A DNA stretch of 64,000 bases, taken from Alloacidobacterium sp035547425 (GTDB lineage: Bacteria > Acidobacteriota > Terriglobia > Terriglobales > Acidobacteriaceae). The translations under genes were made by a program, and so were the position numbers. Under the pieces are notes generated by a model, which saw only the letters and a list, made by a program, of their open reading frames with translations, was not told the origin of the DNA and searched no databases. Of this stretch, positions 33,239 through 40,826 are shown in pieces; within the stretch, counting starts at the first letter, position 1; every line of letters begins with the position of its first letter. The stretch lies in contig DASZUU010000052.1 of assembly GCA_035547425.1 (NCBI GenBank), forward strand, positions 1 to 64,000, in the 5' to 3' direction.

Positions 33239-35007
33239 TGCTGCGGCTGCTCCTTTGGCGTGGTTGCAGGTGTTTCGGTTGTGGAGTCTGCTGCGTGCTT
33301 TGTGGTTCGGCGCAGGCTGCGGCGTGGATGGACAGGCAGGGGCTTAGGATAACTGACTGCCGATTCAGGCTTAAGGGCCTGCGTGAGGATATGTCCCACG
33401 GAAGCGGATGGCTGATTCACGCCGAGCAGCGATGCAAAGGTAGCGGCGAGGTCTACCGGTTCCACCCGACCGTGATAGATGCCGGAAGCAAACGGCGCGC
33501 CATAGAAGCCGAGCGGAACATGGCGATCGTAGGAATAAGGCGTGAAGTGCGTAGTGCCGTTGCCTTTTTCTATCCCCATTTGAAAGGCAGCAGGAATGAC
33601 GCGAATATACCAACCGCCATTGGGCGTGTAGCTATGGGCGAGCAATTCTCCAAAAGGAGTGTTGGGCAGATCGCCCCCGGCAAGCTGCAATCTGGTGTAG
33701 CTGCGATACAGAACCGGGTGAGGAGGCAGTTTCGACTGAGCGGGCAATTTTGCATCCGTAGGCTGTGTCAGCGAATCGAAAGCCGGCTGCAGCGCGTTCT
33801 GTACGGCTTGTTCGGCTTCCTGCTCATTGATGCCGGCTCGCTCAAACGATGGCCGGTTCAGCGAGAGGTACGGCAGCTCCTGCTTAGGGAGGATGTAAAC
33901 GACGTTTTCGCCGGGTGAGAATTTCTGGTTGATTGCATCGTTGAGCGCAGCGATGAGCCTGGCGGTATCGATCTGTGCGGCATTCATGCCAAGCTGCGCG
34001 GCGACTGCCGGTGAAGGCGCAACGCCGTGATCGGCGGTGACGGCAATCCAGACATTGCCAAGTCCACCGTCGATATTTTTATCGAGCCAGGTGAAGAAGC
34101 TGTCGAGGTCGGCATCGAGCGCATCGACCATAGCGCGCTGCTCATCGGCGTCGGGGCCTACTTGATGGCCAAGGATATCGGTGCTGGAGATGCTGAGGGT
34201 GAGCAGGTCGGAGACATTGTGCTTACCGAGTTGCTCGCCGGTGATGAGCGCTTTGGCAAAATCGAGCTCATAGGAAATGCCGGCGGGCGTGGCCCCAACC
34301 TGGCTCTCGAAATTTGTAATGTCGGTGACGCCGCTTTCCTGCTTCGCCTGCTCGAGACGCCCGCTGGAATTGAAGGCTGTAGCCCAGTCAGGAAGCTGCG
34401 GCATGTAATAGGTAGAGGTTGTGTAGGTGCCGGAGGCTTCATCGATCCAGAAGGCTCCATTGGCGGCTGCGCCCGCAGGCAGGATTGCGGCGAGGTCTTT
34501 CAGGGAAACGCCGAAGACCTTTGCTTCGCCTTTAGTGTCGAGGCGCAGCTCGTCGCCGACTGTGGAAGCAAGCAGATTGCGCGGCGAACGACCGGGCCCT
34601 GTCTGAGCACCTGCGGGCATGCCTACAATCGCGTAGCGCTCGTCTTCGACTGAAGTGACGGGGCGCTCTTTATTGCGGTCGAGATCCCACCATGCATTCG
34701 AGCCGATGCCGTGGCCGTCGGTGTAAGCTCCGGTGCCGATGGTCGAGTGCCCGGGAGCGGTCAACAGATTGGAGTAGTCATAGTAGCAATCCGGGAAATA
34801 GGCTCCGTGATCGAGAAAGAGGCGGAACCCCTTAGGCTTGAAGTCGGCACGGTAGCGCTGGAGATAGTCTTCGCGGAACTGGTCGATCACGAGAATGACG
34901 ACCAGTTTGGGGTGCGCATCATAAGCGCTGGCGTCAGCGCGTGGAGCGAATCCCACGGTAAGGGTGACGACCAGGATGAGGGAGAAAAAACGCTTCAGCA
35001 TCGGCAT
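33235..35007 (-). CDS. Secreted alkaline phosphatase-superfamily enzyme
   Basis: A 590-residue exported enzyme. A signal peptide (FFSLILVVTLTVGFAPRADASA) is followed by metal and nucleophile motifs of the PafA/NPP type: VILVIDQFREDYL (Asp), NLLTAPGHSTIGTGAYTDGHGI (nucleophile Thr), STDILGHQVGPDADE (Asp/His) and VTADHGVAPSP. The C-terminal His is likely in the YHGRVEPVDLAATFASLLG region. Phosphomonoesterase or phosphodiesterase activity is expected in the periplasm. The C-terminal tail is Pro/Thr/Gln-rich. It precedes pyrD in one transcript. Confidence 0.87.
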   Translation of the reverse strand: MPMLKRFFSLILVVTLTVGFAPRADASAYDAHPKLVVILVIDQFREDYLQRYRADFKPKGFRLFLDHGAYFPDCYYDYSNLLTAPGHSTIGTGAYTDGHGIGSNAWWDLDRNKERPVTSVEDERYAIVGMPAGAQTGPGRSPRNLLASTVGDELRLDTKGEAKVFGVSLKDLAAILPAGAAANGAFWIDEASGTYTTSTYYMPQLPDWATAFNSSGRLEQAKQESGVTDITNFESQVGATPAGISYELDFAKALITGEQLGKHNVSDLLTLSISSTDILGHQVGPDADEQRAMVDALDADLDSFFTWLDKNIDGGLGNVWIAVTADHGVAPSPAVAAQLGMNAAQIDTARLIAALNDAINQKFSPGENVVYILPKQELPYLSLNRPSFERAGINEQEAEQAVQNALQPAFDSLTQPTDAKLPAQSKLPPHPVLYRSYTRLQLAGGDLPNTPFGELLAHSYTPNGGWYIRVIPAAFQMGIEKGNGTTHFTPYSYDRHVPLGFYGAPFASGIYHGRVEPVDLAATFASLLGVNQPSASVGHILTQALKPESAVSYPKPLPVHPRRSLRRTTKHAADSTTETPATTPKEQPQQ

Positions 35008-35093
35008 GGCGGTTCCATTGTTTATGGTAACAAGCTGGCGGATTCGCCGAAGATGGAATTCATAGAGAGCCTGAAGTCGTGGAGAAATGCGCG

Positions 35094-35139
35094 AAAAGCG
35101 GGTCCTGCACCATCACTTCGTTCCGGGTCAGGATGCCAG
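35094..35139 (+). repeat. Dispersed intergenic repeat copy (upstream of pncB)
   Basis: AAAAGCGGGTCCTGC ... TTCGTTCCGGGTCAGGATGCC, same family as the other listed copies, with a small insertion. Confidence 0.4.
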
Positions 35140-35179
35140 CCTTCTGAAGAAGAGCGTGGTGAAGTAAAGTAAATCCATT

Positions 35180-36565
35180 GTGATTATCAACCTGGCGCGG
35201 CGCGCGCATAACCATAACTGGGAGCTGGACCCGATTACGCGATCCCTGCTCGACACGGATTTTTATAAGCTGTTGATGCTGCAGTTCATCTGGAAGCATT
35301 TTCCGCACGTAAATACCTCATTTTCCTTCAGTAATCGCTCGACGCATGTGCGGCTTGGCGAGGTGATCGATATCGAGGAACTGCGTGAGCAGCTGGAACA
35401 GACGCGCAGGCTGCGTTTTCACAAATCGGAAATTATCTGGCTGGCGGGAAATACTTTTTATGGGCGTCGCGGCATCTTTGAGCCGGCGTTTCTGGAATGG
35501 CTGGAGCGCGATTTTCGGCTCTCGGACTATGAGCTTGGTGTTCAGGATGGGCAAATTGCGCTCACCTTCCGGGGATTATGGACGGAAACAACGCTCTGGG
35601 AAATTTATGCGCTCTCTGCGATCAACGAGCTGCGCACACGTGCCGCGCTGAAGGGGCTTACCGAACTGGAGCTGGATATTCTTTACGCGCGCGCGAAAAC
35701 GCGGTTATGGGAGAAAATGGCGCGGTTAAGAGATGTTCCGGGCTTGCGGGTGAGTGATTTTGGAACTCGAAGGCGGCACAGCTTTTTGTGGCAGGAATAT
35801 GTGGTCGCTGCCATGCGGGATGTGCTGGGCGCAAATTTTACCGGCACTTCCAATACGTATCTCGCGTACAAGCACGATCTCGAGGCCATTGGAACGAACG
35901 CGCATGAACTGCCGATGGCGCTGGCCGCGATGGCCGCGGGCGATGAAGAGCTGAGAGTTGCGCAGTACCGCCTTTTGGAGCTTTGGCAAAAGACATATCA
36001 GGGGGAGTTGTTGATTCTCTTGCCGGATACTTTTGGCACCACGCAATTTCTTCGCAATGCGCCTGACTGGGTGGCAGACTGGACGGGACAGCGCGCCGAC
36101 AGCAAAGATCCATATGTCGCCGGCGATGAATATATTGCGTGGTTGGAAGCGCGGGAACGGGAGCCGAAGCAAAAACTTTTCATTGCATCCGATTCGCTGG
36201 ATGTGGATGACATTCTTGGCCTGCATGCTTATTTTGCCGGAAAAATACGCAATGGTTTGCGGCCTGCGGATTTCCGGCAGGCCAGCGATTTTCTCGATGA
36301 GAAAAAGTGGACTCCGGAGCGGCGTATCCGTTTCAGCGCAGGCTGGGGCACGCTTCTGACAAACGATTTTCGCAACTGCAATCCGAGAGGGGATGATGGG
36401 TTCGATCCGGCCAGCCTAGTGTGCAAGCTGAATGATGCCGAAGGCCGTCCTGCGGTGAAGCTCTCAGATAATTACCAGAAAGCTTTGGGCCCGCAGGAGG
36501 AGATCGAGCGCTACCGCCGCATTTTTGGCTCGGACGGCGTAACGAATGTGCCTGTGATTACGTAA
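35180..36565 (+). CDS. pncB: Nicotinate phosphoribosyltransferase
   Basis: A 461-residue NAD salvage enzyme that makes nicotinate mononucleotide from nicotinate and PRPP. Recognisable parts are SLLDTDFYKLLMLQFIWKHFP at the start, VSDFGTRRRHSF, GTSNTYLAYKHDLEAIGTNAHELPMA (with the autophosphorylated His) and DTFGTTQFL, plus ASDSLDVDDI and FSAGWGTLLTND in the PRPP-binding half. It is of the long E. coli type. The start is GTG 35180, chosen by family fit; the ribosome site is weak. Confidence 0.95.
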   Translation: MIINLARRAHNHNWELDPITRSLLDTDFYKLLMLQFIWKHFPHVNTSFSFSNRSTHVRLGEVIDIEELREQLEQTRRLRFHKSEIIWLAGNTFYGRRGIFEPAFLEWLERDFRLSDYELGVQDGQIALTFRGLWTETTLWEIYALSAINELRTRAALKGLTELELDILYARAKTRLWEKMARLRDVPGLRVSDFGTRRRHSFLWQEYVVAAMRDVLGANFTGTSNTYLAYKHDLEAIGTNAHELPMALAAMAAGDEELRVAQYRLLELWQKTYQGELLILLPDTFGTTQFLRNAPDWVADWTGQRADSKDPYVAGDEYIAWLEAREREPKQKLFIASDSLDVDDILGLHAYFAGKIRNGLRPADFRQASDFLDEKKWTPERRIRFSAGWGTLLTNDFRNCNPRGDDGFDPASLVCKLNDAEGRPAVKLSDNYQKALGPQEEIERYRRIFGSDGVTNVPVIT

Positions 36566-36566
36566 C

Positions 36567-36597
36567 GTCCTTCCGCATCGCGTCAGGAATGACAATA
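36567..36597 (+). repeat. Dispersed intergenic repeat copy (after pncB)
   Basis: GTCCTTCCGCATCGCGTCAGG then AATGACAATA, between convergent genes. Same family as the other listed copies. Confidence 0.5.
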
Positions 36598-36608
36598 CTA
36601 TTTCGCGG

Positions 36609-37523
36609 CTATTTCACACGGTTTCTGGCGCGCCAGAGCGCTCCCATCACTGGATCAACTGCTTCGGGCAGCACTTGCACTGTGGGCAGGCTGTGACGGA
36701 TGGTGTCGATCATGCTTTCGCGGACGAAGGCGACGCTCTTGAGGATTCCGCCGACATAAGCGATGCCGGGCAAAGGCGCATCCGGTTCCAGGGCTCGCAA
36801 GCGCTGGATCGCGTGGGTAGCATTTTCACCGAGCATTTGCCCACCAAGCCGTAATACGTGGAGTGCGACTGCATCGCCTTGTTCTGCGCATTCGACAATC
36901 ATAGGAGCGAGTTGAGAGAAGTCGGGCAGAGGGGTTTCATTGCCGATGTTGGTTACTTCGCCCAGATCGGCGGCTTTCCAAAAGCTCATGACTTTGCTGA
37001 GGATCATAGTCGGTTGTTGAAAGTCATGTGCGCGAAGAGCTCGCTTGAGCCCTTCATGACCGATCCAATAACCTGAGCCTTCGTCGCCCAGAGCCGGTCC
37101 CCATCCGCCAACATTGAAGGTTTCACCTTTGCTGGTGCGTCCAAGAATGTTTGAACCTGTGCCTCCAATGACGAGGACGCCCGCTTGTCCTGGAAAGGCA
37201 GCGTCCAACGCCGTCGTTTCATCTCCGCAGACAAGGATTTCGCCGCCTGCATAGCGCGAGATGATCTGCTGCATCCACTCTTTTGTTTGTGGAAGCCGTA
37301 AGCCGGCGGTTCCTACGCAGGAGACAGCAACCTGCTTGAGATCGATACCGCTCTGGCGGGAAATTTCTGCGAGCAGCGCGCGCATATTTGCTTCCGCTTG
37401 TGCGGCAGAGACGCGCAGAGGCTTGATGCTTCCATTTTGTGCACGGGCAAGAATGCGATTGTCGTCTGCGAGGGCGCAGTCGGTTTTGGTGCCGCCTGCG
37501 TCGAATCCTAGATAAAAAGCCAT
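36609..37523 (-). CDS. BadF/BcrA-type sugar kinase, N-acetylglucosamine kinase-like
   Basis: A 304-residue actin-fold kinase. Phosphate 1 motif FDAGGTKTDCAL at the start, VSCVGTAGLRLP, VCGDETTALDAAFPG, phosphate 2 VLVIGGTGSNILGR, and GGWGPALGDEGSGYWIG, the signature of eukaryote-like N-acetylglucosamine kinases. It probably phosphorylates GlcNAc or a related amino sugar in cell-wall recycling; nagA lies 15 kb away. It is downstream of an alkaline-phosphatase-like gene by 21 bases and likely cotranscribed. Confidence 0.82.
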   Translation of the reverse strand: MAFYLGFDAGGTKTDCALADDNRILARAQNGSIKPLRVSAAQAEANMRALLAEISRQSGIDLKQVAVSCVGTAGLRLPQTKEWMQQIISRYAGGEILVCGDETTALDAAFPGQAGVLVIGGTGSNILGRTSKGETFNVGGWGPALGDEGSGYWIGHEGLKRALRAHDFQQPTMILSKVMSFWKAADLGEVTNIGNETPLPDFSQLAPMIVECAEQGDAVALHVLRLGGQMLGENATHAIQRLRALEPDAPLPGIAYVGGILKSVAFVRESMIDTIRHSLPTVQVLPEAVDPVMGALWRARNRVK

Positions 37524-37544
37524 CTTCCTGATTTCTGCTTTCTG

Positions 37545-38825
37545 CTATTCGCGGCCAGCCTCGATCAATGCGCTGGAGAGAATGTTCAAACTGCCATCCG
37601 TAGGCGGAGCCTGCAGCTCCAGAATGTGCGCAATAAAGGGATACACATTCACATTTTCAAAGGGCTTGAGGGTCACTCCATGTCGAATGTCCGGGCCTTC
37701 AGCGAAAAAAATCGCCTTCATTTCCGGCAGGTCGCGAGGATCGTAGCCGTGCGAGCCTGCATTCGGTGGATGATCCTGTTCACCCGCGGTCGGCGCATGC
37801 GCGCGAATTGCATACGGGCCCTTGGGAACGATGATCGGATCGCCTGCGCGGGGATTGCTGTTGTAGTGCAGCCATGCAGGCATATGTGCGCGGCGGTAGA
37901 CCATAAATTTTCCGTCGGCGGCTTTCAGCTTTTGATAAGCGCGCTCTGTGTCGGCCTCGGATTTTCCGTAAAGCAGCGCGCCTACAGTAGTGAAGTTGGA
38001 TAGATCAGCGTACTGGTCGAGGTCGATCCATGAGCCTTCAACTTTGGCCATGCCATGATCGCTGACGACAATAAGATCAATCGGCATGTGCAAAGCGTCG
38101 AGGGAGGCATGCAGTTTTCCGATGAGCGCGTCGACGTGCTTCACTGCCTCGGCAACCTGGGGACTATCGGGGCCATAAAGATGGCCGGCATGGTCCACGT
38201 TGGAGTAATAAAGCGTAATGATGTGGGGACGGCGATCTTCCGGCAGCTTAAGCCAGTTGATGACCTGATCGATGCGTTTCTCGTCGGGGAACTTGTCGTC
38301 AAAATGTAAGTAGTAACTGGGGCGCACATTTTGGATCGCAGCTTCCGATCCCGGCCAGAAGAAGCAGGCGGATCGCATACCTTGTTGCTCGGCTAAGACC
38401 CACAATGGGGTTCCACCGTACCATGAGCCGTCATTGGCGGTCTTGGGGTCTTTATAGGAATAGGTCTGCTGCCGCTGCTCATCGTAGAAGCTCATGGCTA
38501 CGATGCCGTGATGCTCGGGGTAAAGGCCGGTTACCAATGTGTAGTGATTGGGAAAGGTGATGGATGGATAGGACGGGATCATGCCATCGGGCGCGCTTGC
38601 GCCTTCCTTCGCCAAAGCAAGCAGGTGGGACGCGCCGTACTTCTTTGCATAGTCGTAGCGGAAGCCGTCGAGCGAAACCAGCACGACATAATGCTTCTGC
38701 TCCTGTACCAGCGCATTCGGACCATTGTCTACGGTAATGACCGGTGCGATTTGTTGCGCATGGAGAGATGAGACAAGACCGCAGAGCAGAAATGCTGACA
38801 GGAGAAGGCGGATTCGGGTGAGCAT
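37545..38825 (-). CDS. Secreted ENPP-type phosphodiesterase/pyrophosphatase
   Basis: A 426-residue exported enzyme of the nucleotide pyrophosphatase/phosphodiesterase branch. After a signal peptide (IRLLLSAFLLCGLVSSLHAQ) come VVLVSLDGFRYDYA (metal Asp), YPSITFPNHYTLVTGLYPEHHGI (nucleophile Thr), YYSNVDHAGHLYGPDSP (metal Asp/His) and VVSDHGMAKV. The last metal His is likely in AGSHGYDP. Substrates may be nucleotides, phospholipids or sugar-phosphate esters. It lies just upstream of the sugar kinase in one unit and is divergent from the GH127-like gene. Confidence 0.9.
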   Translation of the reverse strand: MLTRIRLLLSAFLLCGLVSSLHAQQIAPVITVDNGPNALVQEQKHYVVLVSLDGFRYDYAKKYGASHLLALAKEGASAPDGMIPSYPSITFPNHYTLVTGLYPEHHGIVAMSFYDEQRQQTYSYKDPKTANDGSWYGGTPLWVLAEQQGMRSACFFWPGSEAAIQNVRPSYYLHFDDKFPDEKRIDQVINWLKLPEDRRPHIITLYYSNVDHAGHLYGPDSPQVAEAVKHVDALIGKLHASLDALHMPIDLIVVSDHGMAKVEGSWIDLDQYADLSNFTTVGALLYGKSEADTERAYQKLKAADGKFMVYRRAHMPAWLHYNSNPRAGDPIIVPKGPYAIRAHAPTAGEQDHPPNAGSHGYDPRDLPEMKAIFFAEGPDIRHGVTLKPFENVNVYPFIAHILELQAPPTDGSLNILSSALIEAGRE

Positions 38826-38870
38826 GATTTTGTCCCTCGACCAGAGTACTTGATCGTTAGCCAGAGGTAC

Positions 38871-38897
38871 ACCAGCGGCGTGATAATCGCCGGTGGT
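38871..38897. promoter_or_regulatory. Inverted repeat upstream of the GH127-like gene
   Basis: ACCAGCGGCG (38871-38880) and CGCCGGTGGT (38888-38897) form a 10-bp inverted repeat with one mismatch, 10 bases before the ribosome site. It could be an operator or a leader hairpin. Confidence 0.35.
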
Positions 38898-38918
38898 GGC
38901 TTTATCGGAGGAATGGGG

Positions 38919-40751
38919 ATGAGGAAAATGTCGCGCCGGGCATTTATGAAGACCGGAGCCGTTGCAGGCGGGGTTTTAGCCGCACGGAAAACGCCATTAT
39001 TTGCAGAGACGAATGCGCCTCTGGAGCAATTTGCTTATGCCGACGTGCAGCTACTTGAAGGGCCCATGCGCCAGCAATTCGACAGGAACCATGCATTTTT
39101 TATGGCAATGGACGATGACAGGTTGCTGAAGCCCTATCGCCAGCGCGCCGGATTGCCGGCTCCTGGCGAGGACATGGGCGGTTGGTATGACAATAATCCC
39201 GGCCAGGATCTTGAGCATAGTCATGGGCATGGCTTTGCCACGGGGCATAGTTTCGGCCAATGGATTTCTGCGCTGTCGCGAGCCTATGCAATTACCGGGG
39301 ACAAGGCAACACAGGCCAAAGCGCAGCGGCTTGTGAGCCTGTATGCTCCGACGATCAGCGACAGCTTTTACGAGGACTTCCGTTTTCCTGCTTACACATA
39401 TGACAAGCTTGTGTGCGGTTTGATGGATGCGCATCAATTTGCAGGCGATGCGAATGCTTTCGTTGTTTTGAACAAAACTACGGATACCGCTATGCGGCAT
39501 CTACCGGAAAAAGCATTATCGCGAGCGGAGCAACGCGCGCGTCCGCATAAAGACATTTCCTACACGTGGGACGAAAGCTATACGCTGCCGGAAAATCTGT
39601 TTCTTGCATATACACGCGGCGCGGGCAACCGCTACCGCGAACTGGCGGTGAAGTACCTGGAAGACGATACATACTTTAATCCACTGGCCGCAGGCCAGAA
39701 TGCGATGATCAACGAGCATGCATATAGCCATGTAAATGCGCTGAGCTCAGCCATGCAGGCTTACCTGGTATTAGGGAGCGAGAAACATCTTCGCGCTGCA
39801 AAGAATGCCTTTGAGATGCTGGTCACTGAGCAGAGCTTTGCAACCGGCGGCTGGGGTTGGGATGAGAATTTCTGGAAACCGGGAACGGGCGCTCTGGCAG
39901 AGAGCCTCACGAAATCGCACAACAGCTTTGAAACTCCATGCGGAGCCTATGCGCATTTCAAGCTGACCCGATACCTGTTGCGCGTGACGCGCGACAGCCG
40001 GTATGGAGACAGCATGGAGCGGGTTTTATACAACACGATCCTGGGCGCAAAGCCATTGCTGGAAGATGGCTCCAGTTTCTACTACTCCGACTATAACAAT
40101 GATGGAAGCAAGGTCTACCATCCGGACAAATGGCCCTGCTGCTCTGGTACTTTCCCTCAGGTGACGGCCGATTATGGCATCAGCTCGTATTTTCGCGATA
40201 CGCAGAATGTATATGTAAATCTTTATGTGCCGTCGCGATTGACGTGGATGCAAGGCAATACGCGGTGTGCGCTTCAGCAGGAGACAGCATATCCGTGGAG
40301 TAACCAGACGACGCTGAAACTCTCACTGCCGCGGACAGAAACATTCGGCATAGCATTGCGTGTGCCGGCCTGGGCGGGACCGCAAACACGTGTTTCCATC
40401 AATGGGCAACAAGCGGATGTTGCAGTCGAGCCGGGCCATTTTGTTACCGCAAGAAGGACGTGGAAAGATGGCGACCGTATGGAAGTGGAATTCGATATGC
40501 CGCTGCGGACTGAAGCAGTCGACGCGCAGCATCCCGATTTAGTTGCGCTGATGCATGGCCCGGTAGCATTGTTTGCCTTGCAGGAAACAGGTTCTCTTGT
40601 GAATCTGCGACGCACAGATTTGTTGCGTGCGCAGCCCATTGCGGGCGGCAGCGAATGGCGTGTTCAGACTGCTTCCGGAGAAATGCGGTTCAAGCCTTTT
40701 GCCGGCATTCATATGGAGAAATATCGCCTGTACCAGCAAGTCACTGCATAA
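38919..40751 (+). CDS. Tat-exported GH127-like (DUF1680) glycoside hydrolase
   Basis: A 610-residue exported enzyme. The Tat signal is MSRRAFMKTGAVAGGVLAAR. The GH127/DUF1680 fold is indicated by LEGPMRQQFDRNHAFFMAMDDDRLLKPYR-type start, the metal-site segments FETPCGAYAH and KWPCCSGT (Cys ligands known from beta-L-arabinofuranosidase), and MERVLYNTILG. A C-terminal beta-sandwich (LKLSLPRTETFGIALRVPAW) follows. The substrate is probably an L-arabinofuranoside or related plant glycan. I used ATG 38919, 6 bases after GGAGGA; ATG 38913 is too close to it. Confidence 0.87.
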   Translation: MRKMSRRAFMKTGAVAGGVLAARKTPLFAETNAPLEQFAYADVQLLEGPMRQQFDRNHAFFMAMDDDRLLKPYRQRAGLPAPGEDMGGWYDNNPGQDLEHSHGHGFATGHSFGQWISALSRAYAITGDKATQAKAQRLVSLYAPTISDSFYEDFRFPAYTYDKLVCGLMDAHQFAGDANAFVVLNKTTDTAMRHLPEKALSRAEQRARPHKDISYTWDESYTLPENLFLAYTRGAGNRYRELAVKYLEDDTYFNPLAAGQNAMINEHAYSHVNALSSAMQAYLVLGSEKHLRAAKNAFEMLVTEQSFATGGWGWDENFWKPGTGALAESLTKSHNSFETPCGAYAHFKLTRYLLRVTRDSRYGDSMERVLYNTILGAKPLLEDGSSFYYSDYNNDGSKVYHPDKWPCCSGTFPQVTADYGISSYFRDTQNVYVNLYVPSRLTWMQGNTRCALQQETAYPWSNQTTLKLSLPRTETFGIALRVPAWAGPQTRVSINGQQADVAVEPGHFVTARRTWKDGDRMEVEFDMPLRTEAVDAQHPDLVALMHGPVALFALQETGSLVNLRRTDLLRAQPIAGGSEWRVQTASGEMRFKPFAGIHMEKYRLYQQVTA

Positions 40752-40757
40752 AGGTTA

Positions 40758-40800
40758 GGGAAGTGTGGCGGCAATCTGGTATCATCGCGCCACACTCCCC
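40758..40800 (+). promoter_or_regulatory. Inverted repeat between GH127-like and M16 genes
   Basis: GGGAAGTGTGGCG (40758-40770) pairs with CGCCACACTCCCC (40788-40800) with one mismatch around a 17-base loop. There is no T-run, so it may be a factor-dependent terminator, mRNA-stabilising hairpin or operator. Confidence 0.35.
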
Positions 40801-40826
40801 GAATCTTCCAGGAGGCTTTCTTCTGA

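Noticed and set aside
38850..38918. Longer N-terminus for the GH127-like protein
   Set aside because: Starting upstream would bury the Tat signal inside the protein; ATG 38919 has the ribosome site.
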